The position numbers were made by a program, and so were the translations under genes. A DNA stretch of 64,000 nt from Myxococcales bacterium (lineage in GTDB: Bacteria; Myxococcota_A; UBA9160; UBA4427): assembly GCA_014240165.1 (NCBI GenBank), contig JAAZXM010000014.1, positions 1 to 64,000 of the forward strand, in the 5' to 3' direction. Positions 38,344 to 47,051 of this stretch are shown here, in pieces. Position 1 is the first letter of the stretch. Every line of letters starts with the position of its first letter. The notes under the pieces are model-generated. The model was given only the letters and a program-made list of their open reading frames with translations. It was not told the origin of the DNA and did no database searches.

Positions 38344-39389
38344 GGCGCGCTCACCCCATTTCGGGGCTGGGCGCTGACCGCTTCTTCCTCGCCTTCGAGG
38401 CCCATGGCTTCGGTTATTTCCCGGGTTTCGTCGATGAAGCGCCGCGCCTTCCGGATGCTCTCACGGATGGCTTCCTGGTCCGGGAGATGGTGCGCGAACT
38501 TGACGAGATCGCATTGGCTGAGAAAATCGCGCAAGAGTTGTTGGTGCTCGGCTCCCAGGTCCGGAGACCCGCTCACCTCTTCGAGGAAGCGTTCGGTGGT
38601 GAGTTCGGGAGAGCGAACCGAGAAGCGGTTCTCGAGATAGCGGCGAACGATGCCCGAAAGATCGACGAAGAAACCATCGATTCGCGCCTCGCTCGGGAGC
38701 GGGCTGGCCAGCAACGCTTCCAATTCGCCATTCGCCACATCCCAGGCACTGCGCACGGCGGCCTTCGCGGACCAATTCCGCCAGGCGCGCAGGGCGAAGG
38801 GCAGGGCGAGTGCGAGGACGAGCCCCCCTGCCAGCAGCCATGTCCAGCGATTCGAATTTCCGCCCCGGGGCCCCAGGCGATCCATGGGCGGGCTCAAGTC
38901 GGCGCTGGCGCTATCGGGAACCACCGAGAGGACTTCGAAGGCGAGGCCTTCGGTGAGGATTTCGTACGCGTCGAGATCTTCCGGGGCAGGGGCCATGCCG
39001 GGCCGATGGTCGATGAATTCGAGCAGGATCGGAGGCAGCGAGTGTTCGCCCGACGCGGGCGCCTGCAGGGTATAGCGCTGGCTGTGCAGGGTGAGTCCTT
39101 CCTCGGTGAGTTCTTCCCGGGGAACGAAATCCACGATTCGGAAACGGTCCAGGGCCTCACCGAAGGCGGGCATCAGGATTTCAACCCCGGCTTCGGCCAG
39201 AGCCTCGATGCGCAGGACCATGGGATCCCCGATGACCGGGCTATCCGGAGTGAGTTCCACGCGGACCTGGACTGGTCCCGAGACCGAGGATGTTTCCAGC
39301 CCGTGGGCTCCGCCGGCCACCAGGGAGCCCGAGGCGAGGAGCGCTGTGCATAGCCAGGCTCTGGGATGCATGAGGAGGGGGCGTTTCAT
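38340..39389 (-). CDS. Bat-operon membrane protein (DUF4381-like)
   Basis: Signal peptide, beta-rich N-term, one TM, then FFVDLSGIVRRYLENRFSVRSPELTTERFLEEV. Confidence 0.65.
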   Translation of the reverse strand: MKRPLLMHPRAWLCTALLASGSLVAGGAHGLETSSVSGPVQVRVELTPDSPVIGDPMVLRIEALAEAGVEILMPAFGEALDRFRIVDFVPREELTEEGLTLHSQRYTLQAPASGEHSLPPILLEFIDHRPGMAPAPEDLDAYEILTEGLAFEVLSVVPDSASADLSPPMDRLGPRGGNSNRWTWLLAGGLVLALALPFALRAWRNWSAKAAVRSAWDVANGELEALLASPLPSEARIDGFFVDLSGIVRRYLENRFSVRSPELTTERFLEEVSGSPDLGAEHQQLLRDFLSQCDLVKFAHHLPDQEAIRESIRKARRFIDETREITEAMGLEGEEEAVSAQPRNGVSAP

Positions 39390-40354
39390 CTGCGGGTTCT
39401 GCGCTCCCGTGCGCGAAAGAAGCGCACCAGGGGATCCACCACCGAACCCGCCGCGTCGATATGGATCAGGTCGATTCCAGATCCAGCGAGACGTCGCCGG
39501 ATTCCGTCGATGCGCTGGGTGGCCTCCTCCTGCACGTGGGTTCGAAAGGCCTGGGATCCCGAGTCGACGACGCGTTTTGTCCCGGTCTCTACGTCGTGCA
39601 GGGTGATCAGGCCCACGGGCTTCATCTCGAGTTCCCGCGGATCGGTGATCAGCACGGCCACCACGTCGTGCTTTCGGTTGGCGCTGCGCAGGGCCTGCTC
39701 GTAGCCCTCATCGATGAAATCGCTCACCACGAAGCAGACGCTTCGGCGCTTGTTGATTGAAAGAAAGAACTCAAGCGCACGGGTGATTTCGGTGCCTTCC
39801 CGGGCGGTTCGCAAGCGCCCGCGATTTCCGAGCAAACGTTTCCAGAAGGGCACGCGCGGGGGGATCTCCCCGGACGATCCCTGTGGGCTGTCCTCGCCGT
39901 GGGCGAGCACTTCGCGAACCACGCGAAGCGCGTGCTTCTGTCCCTTGCGCGGCGGGATATATTGCTCGATATCGCTGTGGAAAAGCAGGAGCCCCACTTT
40001 GTCATCGTTGCGGCTGGCCGAAAAGGCGAGGAGCGCGCAGAACTCTGCGGCGCATTCGCGCTTCGACCGCCCTCCCGAGCCAAAATCCTGGGAGGCGGAG
40101 ATATCGGCTATCAGCATCAGGGTGAGCTGCCGCTCTTCGACGTAGCGCTTGACGAAGGGCTCGCCCATTCGGGCCGTGACGTTCCAGTCGATGCTGCGAA
40201 CGTCATCGCCGGGGGTGTAGGCGCGAACTTCGTCGAATTCGATGCCGCTTCCCTTGAAGACCGATACGTATTCCCCCGCCAGGACATCCGCAACCTGGCG
40301 GCCCGTCCGGACCTGGATCTCCCGAACACGGCGCATGATCTCTTTGGGCAGCAT
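39386..40354 (-). CDS. DUF58 domain protein
   Basis: GEYVSVFKGSGIEFDEVRAYTPGDDVRSIDWNVTARMGEPFVKRYVEERQLTLMLIADISAS. Confidence 0.93.
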   Translation of the reverse strand: MLPKEIMRRVREIQVRTGRQVADVLAGEYVSVFKGSGIEFDEVRAYTPGDDVRSIDWNVTARMGEPFVKRYVEERQLTLMLIADISASQDFGSGGRSKRECAAEFCALLAFSASRNDDKVGLLLFHSDIEQYIPPRKGQKHALRVVREVLAHGEDSPQGSSGEIPPRVPFWKRLLGNRGRLRTAREGTEITRALEFFLSINKRRSVCFVVSDFIDEGYEQALRSANRKHDVVAVLITDPRELEMKPVGLITLHDVETGTKRVVDSGSQAFRTHVQEEATQRIDGIRRRLAGSGIDLIHIDAAGSVVDPLVRFFRARERRTRR

Positions 40355-40374
40355 GATCTCTTCCGCCGCCGCCC

Positions 40375-41367
40375 TCAGGGCACCAACAAGGTGTCGATGA
40401 TCTTCTGGATCACGTCTTCCGAAGCAATGCCCTCGGCCTCGGCTTCGTAGCTCACCGCCACGCGATGCCTGAGGACGGAGGGCACAGTGCTCTGGATGTC
40501 GTGGGGCGTCACGTAGCTCCTTCCTTGGATGAAGGCGTGGGCCTTCGCGGCCTTCATCAGCGCGATACTGGCTCGCGGGCTCGCTCCGTGATCGATCAGA
40601 CCCTCCAAATCGCTTACGCCCGATTCGGTCGGCGTTCGAGTCGCTTGTACGATATCCACGATATAGTTGCGCGCCTTTTCGTCGACGAAGAGTTGGTCCA
40701 CCGTGGCGCGCGCGGCCAGGATGTCCGCAGCCTGGGCGACTTTCTGCACCTCGGGGATGGGCTGACCACTGGCCATGCGATCGAGGATTCGGCGCTCTTC
40801 CTCGGAACTCGGGTAGCCGATCTTGACCTTCAGCATGAAGCGATCCACCTGGGCTTCGGGGAGCGGATAGGTCCCCTCCTGTTCGATGGGGTTCTGGGTC
40901 GCCAGCACGAGGAAGGGATCCTCCAAGGGGAAACTCTGCCCGCCAATCGTGACCTGTCTTTCCTGCATCGCTTCAAGCAGGGCCGCCTGAACCTTGGCCG
41001 GGGCCCGGTTGATTTCGTCTGCGAGAATCAGGTTGGAGAAGATCGGACCCTGCTTGACGCTGAAGCTGCCGTCGCTCGGGTTGAAGATCTGGGTTCCGAT
41101 GACATCGGCGGGCAGCATGTCCGGGGTAAATTGGATGCGGGAAAAGCCCGTGGCGATGGCCTGGGCCAGGGATTGCACCGCGAGGGTCTTGGCCAGTCCG
41201 GGCAGGCCTTCCAGCAGCACATGGCCACCGCAGAGAAGCCCCACAAGCAAACTGCGAACCATTTCGTCCTGGCCCACCAGCACCTTGCCGATCTCGCTCT
41301 GGATTGCTGGACACAGCTTATGGAGCCGTTCGTCCACCGGCGCTTGGCCGCCGATCTCTTGCGTCAT
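40375..41367 (-). CDS. moxR: MoxR family AAA+ ATPase
   Basis: LEGLPGLAKTLAVQSLA, RIQFTPDMLPADVIGTQIFN, LADEINRAPAKVQAALLEAMQERQVTIGG, ATQNPIEQEGTYPLPEAQVDRF. ATG at 41367 (MTQEIGG). Confidence 0.95.
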   Translation of the reverse strand: MTQEIGGQAPVDERLHKLCPAIQSEIGKVLVGQDEMVRSLLVGLLCGGHVLLEGLPGLAKTLAVQSLAQAIATGFSRIQFTPDMLPADVIGTQIFNPSDGSFSVKQGPIFSNLILADEINRAPAKVQAALLEAMQERQVTIGGQSFPLEDPFLVLATQNPIEQEGTYPLPEAQVDRFMLKVKIGYPSSEEERRILDRMASGQPIPEVQKVAQAADILAARATVDQLFVDEKARNYIVDIVQATRTPTESGVSDLEGLIDHGASPRASIALMKAAKAHAFIQGRSYVTPHDIQSTVPSVLRHRVAVSYEAEAEGIASEDVIQKIIDTLLVP

Positions 41368-41557
41368 GGTTCGTTTCCTTCCTTCCCGGTTTGGATCGGG
41401 TTCATCCCCTGGTCCGCCCGGACTTGGAGTTCGGCCGGAGGGGGGGAGTTCCCGTCTGGGCCCTGAGCGGCCGGTATAGTAGAGAGCCATACTGCTCGCT
41501 TCCAGCGGCAGCGTGCGCGGCCCGGGTGATTCCCGGTCCAAAAGGAGGACAATCGCC

Positions 41558-42103
41558 ATGCGGATGGACAAGCCCCGGGTCGAGCCTCTCAGCCCGGACG
41601 AAATCGATGCTGAAACCCTGGCCCGACTGGGGGAAGGCCCCCATTTGAACATCTTTCGAACCCTGGCCCAGCATCCGGCCTTGATGAAGCGCTGGCTGGT
41701 GTTCGGAAATCACGTACTCGCCAAATCGACCCTGCCGCCGCGAGAGCGCGAACTCGTCATTCTGCGGGTGGGGTGGCTCTGCCAAGCGGGCTACGAATGG
41801 GGCCAACACGTGGTCATCGGTCGCCAGGCCGGGCTTTCGGATGAGGAAATCCAGCGGATCCCGGCCGGGGCCGAGGCCGCTGGCTGGTCCGAGGATGACC
41901 GCTGGCTGCTGCGCGCTACGGACGAATTGCACGGGGATGCCTTCATCAGCGACACGACCTGGGCGGCGCTGGCGGAAAAGCTTTCGGTCCAGCAGCGAAT
42001 GGATCTGATCTTCGCCGTGGGTCAGTACAATCTCGTCTCCATGGCGCTCAACACCCTGGGCGTCCAGCCCGAAGAGGGGCTGCCGAGGCTTCCCGAACAA
42101 TGA
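41558..42103 (+). CDS. Carboxymuconolactone decarboxylase family protein
   Basis: PPRERELVILRVGWLCQAGYEWGQHVVIGRQAGLSDEEI...; SD aaaggagg. Confidence 0.85.
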   Translation: MRMDKPRVEPLSPDEIDAETLARLGEGPHLNIFRTLAQHPALMKRWLVFGNHVLAKSTLPPRERELVILRVGWLCQAGYEWGQHVVIGRQAGLSDEEIQRIPAGAEAAGWSEDDRWLLRATDELHGDAFISDTTWAALAEKLSVQQRMDLIFAVGQYNLVSMALNTLGVQPEEGLPRLPEQ

Positions 42104-42900
42104 GCGGCCGACTCGAGGGTCGCGTGGCCCTGGTGGTGGGGGCGGGGCAGACACCGGGGGATACGGTGGGCAACGGCCGCGCCACGGCGATCCTGATGGC
42201 GCGGGAGGGGGCCCGGGTTCTGGCGGTTGACCTGAAGTTGGCTTCCGCGCGGGAAACCGTGGCCCAGATCGAGGGCGAGGGCGGCATAGCCCATGCCCTG
42301 GAGGGCGATGCCACCCGAGAGGCCGATTGCCAGACCATGGTGGCCCGCTGCCTCGAGCTTTTCGGAAGCGTCGATATTCTCCATAACAACGTGGGCATCG
42401 GGGACGGCGACGCGGGGCCCGCGCATCTCGAGGAGGCCGGCTGGGACCGCATCCTGGCCGTGAACCTCAAGAGCGTGGTGCTTCCCTGCAAGCATGTGCT
42501 GCCGACCATGCGAGAGAGCGGCGGGGGGTCCATCGTCAACATCTCGTCCATCGCGGCGATCTGCTCGACGCCCCAGGTGGCCTACAAGGCTTCGAAGGCC
42601 GGGATCAATGCCTACACCCAATCCCTCGCCGTGGGCAACGGGCGCTACGGAATTCGGGCCAATGTCATCATGCCCGGTCTGATCGAGACCCCCATGGCGA
42701 TCGAAGGGATTTCCCAAGCGACGGGCATGGCCAAGCCGGAATTGATCGCCCGGCGCAACGCCCAGGTGCCCCTGGGCGCTCGCATGGGGACAGCGTGGGA
42801 CGTTGCCCATGCGGCGGTCTTCCTGGCTTCGGACGAGGCCCAATTCATTTCGGGCGTGGCCCTTCCCGTGGATGGCGCTCAGAGTGCGCGCATCGGCTAG
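42100..42900 (+). CDS. SDR family oxidoreductase
   Basis: Overlaps the previous gene; DILHNNVGIGDG, YKASKAGINAYTQSLAV, GIRANVIMPGLIETPM. Confidence 0.88.
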   Translation: MSGRLEGRVALVVGAGQTPGDTVGNGRATAILMAREGARVLAVDLKLASARETVAQIEGEGGIAHALEGDATREADCQTMVARCLELFGSVDILHNNVGIGDGDAGPAHLEEAGWDRILAVNLKSVVLPCKHVLPTMRESGGGSIVNISSIAAICSTPQVAYKASKAGINAYTQSLAVGNGRYGIRANVIMPGLIETPMAIEGISQATGMAKPELIARRNAQVPLGARMGTAWDVAHAAVFLASDEAQFISGVALPVDGAQSARIG

Positions 42901-42954
42901 TGGGCGTCGGGGCCGGGGTGGGGATGAGTCCATGCCATCGGCTAGCCTCTTGCC

Positions 42955-43725
42955 GTGACCGTCTTCCGCCCGTGCATCGATCTTCACGAAGGGCGTGTCA
43001 AGCAGATCGTGGGCGGCAGCCTGCGGGATAGTGGCACGGCGCCCGAGACGAATTTCGTGGCCGAGCAGAGTGCAGGGTATTTCGCCGGGCTTTACCGCGA
43101 TGACGGCCTTCCCGGCGGGCACGTGATTCGCCTGGGGCAGGGCAATGACGACGCGGCCCAGGAGGCCCTGGCCGCCTGGCCGGGCGGCCTTCAACTCGGA
43201 GGGGGCATCAACGCCGACAACGCCGAGTATTGGCTGGAGCAGGGGGCGGCGAAGGTCATCGTCACCAGTTGGCTCTTCGAGGCGGATGAATTGTCCATGG
43301 AGCGGGTTGAAGCGCTGTCTCATCGGGTAGGGCCGGATCGGTTGGTGGTGGATCTTTCCTGCCGCCAAGGGGAGCGGGGTTGGTGGGTGGCCATGGACCG
43401 CTGGCAAACCGTGACCCGAACCCCGGTGGATGCGGAGACCCTCGCGAGCCTGGCGGAGTATTGCAGCGAATTCCTGGTCCACGCCGCAGACGTCGAGGGG
43501 CGCCAGGCCGGGATCGATGAGGCGTTGGTGGCGCTGCTCGGCGAGTCATCGCCGCTTCCGTGCACCTATGCGGGGGGCGGCCGCGCCATCGAGGACCTGA
43601 AGACCGTGGAGTCGCTCTCGGGCGGAAGCGTCGATCTGACTTTTGGAAGCGCGCTCGACCTCTTTGGAGGAAGCGGCGTTCGCTACGCGGATTGCGTCGA
43701 CTGGAACCGGCAACAATCCCCTTGA
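42955..43725 (+). CDS. hisA: ProFAR isomerase HisA, eukaryotic (HIS6) type
   Basis: FRPCIDLHEGRVKQIVGGSL, HVIRLGQGNDDAAQEAL, LQLGGGINADNAEYWLEQGAAKVIVTSWLF, RLVVDLSC, FLVHAADVEGRQAGID, CTYAGGGRAIEDL, GSVDLTFGSALDLFGG. Confidence 0.88.
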   Translation: MTVFRPCIDLHEGRVKQIVGGSLRDSGTAPETNFVAEQSAGYFAGLYRDDGLPGGHVIRLGQGNDDAAQEALAAWPGGLQLGGGINADNAEYWLEQGAAKVIVTSWLFEADELSMERVEALSHRVGPDRLVVDLSCRQGERGWWVAMDRWQTVTRTPVDAETLASLAEYCSEFLVHAADVEGRQAGIDEALVALLGESSPLPCTYAGGGRAIEDLKTVESLSGGSVDLTFGSALDLFGGSGVRYADCVDWNRQQSP

Positions 43726-43757
43726 ACCGGGGGCCGAGGGTCCGGGAGAGGGCCGGT

Positions 43758-45167
43758 TCAGGCCAGTTCGCGTGCGATGGCATCCCCGGCGCGCCAGCCC
43801 AGCAGGAGATCGCCCTCGATTCCCAGGCTTCCGACCCCGGCCCGGTCGAGTCGGTAGATCGAGGGCTTGCTCGAAGCGCGAATGTCGATCTCGGCGGGCC
43901 AACCCTCACCGGGGAGTGGATCCTCGAGCCAGCCATCGTCATCCCAGACCGGGCGGCGATGACCTCGGCGGCGAATCCGATCCCCGGCGAAGGGCATCAG
44001 GGCGCGCAGCCGGGCTTCGAGTTCGTCTTCGGCGGCCTCGATGTCCTCGTCGTCATCGACTCGAATTCGGGCCACCAGGTCGAAGCACGCATTGTCATCG
44101 GGGTTCGCGTAGGCGGTGATGCTGGCAACGCGGTCCGCGAAGGATCCCGGGGCGGCTTCTCCGGGCGCGGCTCCCAAGGCGATGACACGCGGACACATGC
44201 CCCGGGGCAAAATATCGCGATCGATCTGAAGGAGCAGCCCGATCCGGCGGCGTCGGGGCCGGTCGAGTTTGAGGAAATCCGGCATTTCCTCGGGGTCCAT
44301 CACCGCGGCCAGGGCCGATGGCGCGGCGGCGATGGCCAGCACTCTTCCCACCCAGATCTCGTCGGTATCGTCCACCAGGATGGCCGGGCGGTTCTCCGAC
44401 GAGACCAGCCGAAAGCCGCCTGCCAGGGAGCGAAACTCGCCGTGGACTTCCTCGACACGCTTGCGCAAGAGACCGAGTAGCCAGGGGGGACCGTCGCCGA
44501 ATCCTGCGCCCCCGGAGAGTGCGCAGCCCAGCAGCCGGGCCCGGGCCTCGGCGGTGACATCCGCGGTGGCGAGGTTGGAGAGCGCCGAGACCTGGGCGTC
44601 CAGAACGGGCCTCAGGGCGGGGCCGGGGTGAGCGACTTCCGCCGGCAGTCCCCGCACGTGGGATCCGGTGATGCCCGCGCGGCCCATCCCCAGGCGACGC
44701 CCCAGGCGTACCAGGGGCGAATTCAGCATCACCTTGCGCTCGGCTTCGGTGGCTTCGGCCAAGGCCCGGACCATTTCCCCCGCCTCGTGGGCGCCACAGA
44801 GCCCCCAGCGGGTGAGTTCGTCGGCGGTCACGTCGGCCGAGCCCACGTCCATGCGGAGTTCGGGGCCGGTGACCTGATAGGCCAGGCGCTCGGCGCCCAG
44901 GCGCCGGCGGTCCAGCAGCGGAATACTCAACTCGCGGATGCACCCGTCCAGAACGCCCCCATCCCGGGAGCCCGCCAGGAAGAAAGGCTCGCGAAGCGCC
45001 GGGTGAAGCGCCCGGGCGGCGTCTTCCTCCACCACCAGAACCCGCTGTCCGCGCGCTCCCAGTCGGGCCGCTGCGACCAGGGCGCTGACGCCGCTGCCCA
45101 ATACGATGGCGTCCCAGCGACGGGCCCTCAGCCTGGAGGTGTCGGTGACCCGGGCGAGGCGACGCAT
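43758..45167 (-). CDS. FAD/NAD(P)-binding oxidoreductase (phytoene desaturase-like)
   Basis: WDAIVLGSGVSALVAAARLGARGQRVLVVEED dinucleotide motif; C-term DLLLGWRAGDAIARELA. Confidence 0.65.
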   Translation of the reverse strand: MRRLARVTDTSRLRARRWDAIVLGSGVSALVAAARLGARGQRVLVVEEDAARALHPALREPFFLAGSRDGGVLDGCIRELSIPLLDRRRLGAERLAYQVTGPELRMDVGSADVTADELTRWGLCGAHEAGEMVRALAEATEAERKVMLNSPLVRLGRRLGMGRAGITGSHVRGLPAEVAHPGPALRPVLDAQVSALSNLATADVTAEARARLLGCALSGGAGFGDGPPWLLGLLRKRVEEVHGEFRSLAGGFRLVSSENRPAILVDDTDEIWVGRVLAIAAAPSALAAVMDPEEMPDFLKLDRPRRRRIGLLLQIDRDILPRGMCPRVIALGAAPGEAAPGSFADRVASITAYANPDDNACFDLVARIRVDDDEDIEAAEDELEARLRALMPFAGDRIRRRGHRRPVWDDDGWLEDPLPGEGWPAEIDIRASSKPSIYRLDRAGVGSLGIEGDLLLGWRAGDAIARELA

Positions 45168-46252
45168 CAGCCCGGCGGCCTGAAGGCCGGATCCATCAGC
45201 AGGGCGGGTTCTTCGGGACTCTTCCGCTCGATTTGGCCGATCACGTAAGCCCGCTCGCCGAGCCCGGACAGGCGCTGGCAGATATCCGCGGCCTGGTGTT
45301 GGGGTGCGATGACGAGCATTCCAATTCCGCAGTTGAATACCCGCAAGAGTTCGTCCTCAGGGAGTTCTGCCTGCTGCTGGATCCATGCGTACACCCCGGG
45401 TCGAGGCCAGGACGCCGGGTTGACCCGGGCGCGAACACCCCGCGGGAGGATTCGCGGCACGTTGCCCGCAAACCCTCCACCCGTGATATGGCACAGGCCG
45501 CTCACGGTGAAGTCGCGCAGAATATTGAGCAGCGGCTTGACGTAGATTCGGGTGGGGGCCAGGAGTTCGCTGGCCAGGCTGCTCTTGAGGTCGGGGTGGT
45601 CGCCGAAGAGTTCCAGTCGCCCGGCTTGGATGCCCTCGTCGAGCACACTGCGCACGAGCGAGTAGCCATTGCTGTGGAAGCCGCTCGACGCCAGACCGAT
45701 CACGGCGTCGCCCTCGCTGATGGTGGAGCCGTCGACGATGGCGTTGCGCTCGACCACGCCGACGGAAAAGCCGACCATTTCGAGTTCGCCCTTGGCGTAG
45801 ACGCCTGGCATGGTTGCGGTTTCTCCGCCCAAGAGGGCACAGCCCGCCCGCCGGCAGCCCTCGGCGAGGCCCCGAAGGGCGTCCGACGCCACTTCCTTCT
45901 CGAGCTTCGCCATGGCGATGTAATCAAGAAAGATCAGGGGTTCGGCCCCCTGAACCACCAGGTCATTGACCACCATGGCCACGCAGTCGACCCCGATGGT
46001 GTCGAAGCGGCCAATTTGGGCCGCCAATTTGATCTTGGTCCCGACACCATCGGTGGCGGCCACCAGGACGGGGTCGCGGTATCGGTCCGGGGTCTTGAAG
46101 AGCCCCGCGAAGCCCCCGATGGAGGAGAGTACTTCGGGCCGGTGGGTGCCCCGGACGATTTCCTTCACCTCGTCGATGAAGGACTCGTCGTGGTCGAGGT
46201 CGACGCCGGCTTTGGCGTAGGCGGGGGCGGTGGGCTCGGTGGGGTCGGTCAC
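45167..46252 (-). CDS. purM: Phosphoribosylformylglycinamidine cyclo-ligase
   Basis: YAKAGVDLDHDESFIDEVK, LVAATDGVGTKIKLA, GVDCVAMVVNDLVVQGAEPLIFLDYIA, LLGGETATMPGVY, GLCHITGGGFAGNVPRIL. Confidence 0.96.
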   Translation of the reverse strand: MTDPTEPTAPAYAKAGVDLDHDESFIDEVKEIVRGTHRPEVLSSIGGFAGLFKTPDRYRDPVLVAATDGVGTKIKLAAQIGRFDTIGVDCVAMVVNDLVVQGAEPLIFLDYIAMAKLEKEVASDALRGLAEGCRRAGCALLGGETATMPGVYAKGELEMVGFSVGVVERNAIVDGSTISEGDAVIGLASSGFHSNGYSLVRSVLDEGIQAGRLELFGDHPDLKSSLASELLAPTRIYVKPLLNILRDFTVSGLCHITGGGFAGNVPRILPRGVRARVNPASWPRPGVYAWIQQQAELPEDELLRVFNCGIGMLVIAPQHQAADICQRLSGLGERAYVIGQIERKSPEEPALLMDPAFRPPG

Positions 46253-46337
46253 GCGAATGGAATAGGGGACGCGAGAGAGGCCGTCAATCGGCGACCGAGG
46301 CTTTAGGCCGCGACTTTCGCCGTGCTAAGGTGCTCGG

Positions 46338-47051
46338 GTGAAAATCGCCGTGGTCATCCCCGTGCTCGACGAAGCCGAGCAGATACTGGATGCGATCGCG
46401 AGCGTGAGGGCAGGAGAGCTGAACGGGGCCTCAGCCGCCTCTGAGTCATCCGCCTCTGTGGAAACCGAGATTCTGGTGGTGGATGCGGGCAGTTCGGACC
46501 CAACCCTCCCCCGCGCCCGTCAGGCCGGGGCCCGGGTATTATCCGCCGCGCGTGGCCGGGCCCATCAACTCGAGGCGGGTTGGCGGGCGAGTGCCGGCGA
46601 CGTGATCGTTTTTCTCCACGCGGACACGCGACTGGAGCCGGGCTGGAACGCCGCGCTTCGCGAAGCGCTGGTCGATCCCCGGGTTGTTGGGGGCGCTTTT
46701 CGCCTGGGCTTCGACGACCCGGCCCTGGCTTTCAGGCTGGTGGAATGGGTGGTTCGCCTGCGGGTTGGGCTCTTCTCCTTGCCTTACGGCGACCAGGCGA
46801 TCTTCGTGCGCCGGTCCGCACTCGAGGCCATGGGGGGCGTGCCCGCTGCGGAATTGATGGAGGATCTCGACCTGGTGCGCGCCATGAAGCGCCGCGGCCG
46901 TCTCGCTGCCTTGTCGCCGGTGGCGACGACCTCGGCGCGGAGGTACCGGCTGCGGGGCGTCGCGCGCACCCTGTGCCGGAATGCGGCGGCCCTCGTGGGC
47001 TGGTGGATGGGCGTCGAGCGCGGGCGTATCGCGGGATGGGTCGGCCGGTGA
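46338..47051 (+). CDS. Glycosyltransferase family 2 (TIGR04283-like)
   Basis: IAVVIPVLDEAEQILDAIASV...ILVVDAGSSDPT...ARGRAHQLEAGWRASAGDVIVFLHADTRLEPGW. Confidence 0.87.
   Translation: MKIAVVIPVLDEAEQILDAIASVRAGELNGASAASESSASVETEILVVDAGSSDPTLPRARQAGARVLSAARGRAHQLEAGWRASAGDVIVFLHADTRLEPGWNAALREALVDPRVVGGAFRLGFDDPALAFRLVEWVVRLRVGLFSLPYGDQAIFVRRSALEAMGGVPAAELMEDLDLVRAMKRRGRLAALSPVATTSARRYRLRGVARTLCRNAAALVGWWMGVERGRIAGWVGR

Noticed and set aside
46580-47047. N-terminal extension of the first ABC transporter ORF
   Set aside because: Overlaps the GT2 gene in another frame; the GTG at 47048 with a GTGA overlap is the sensible start.
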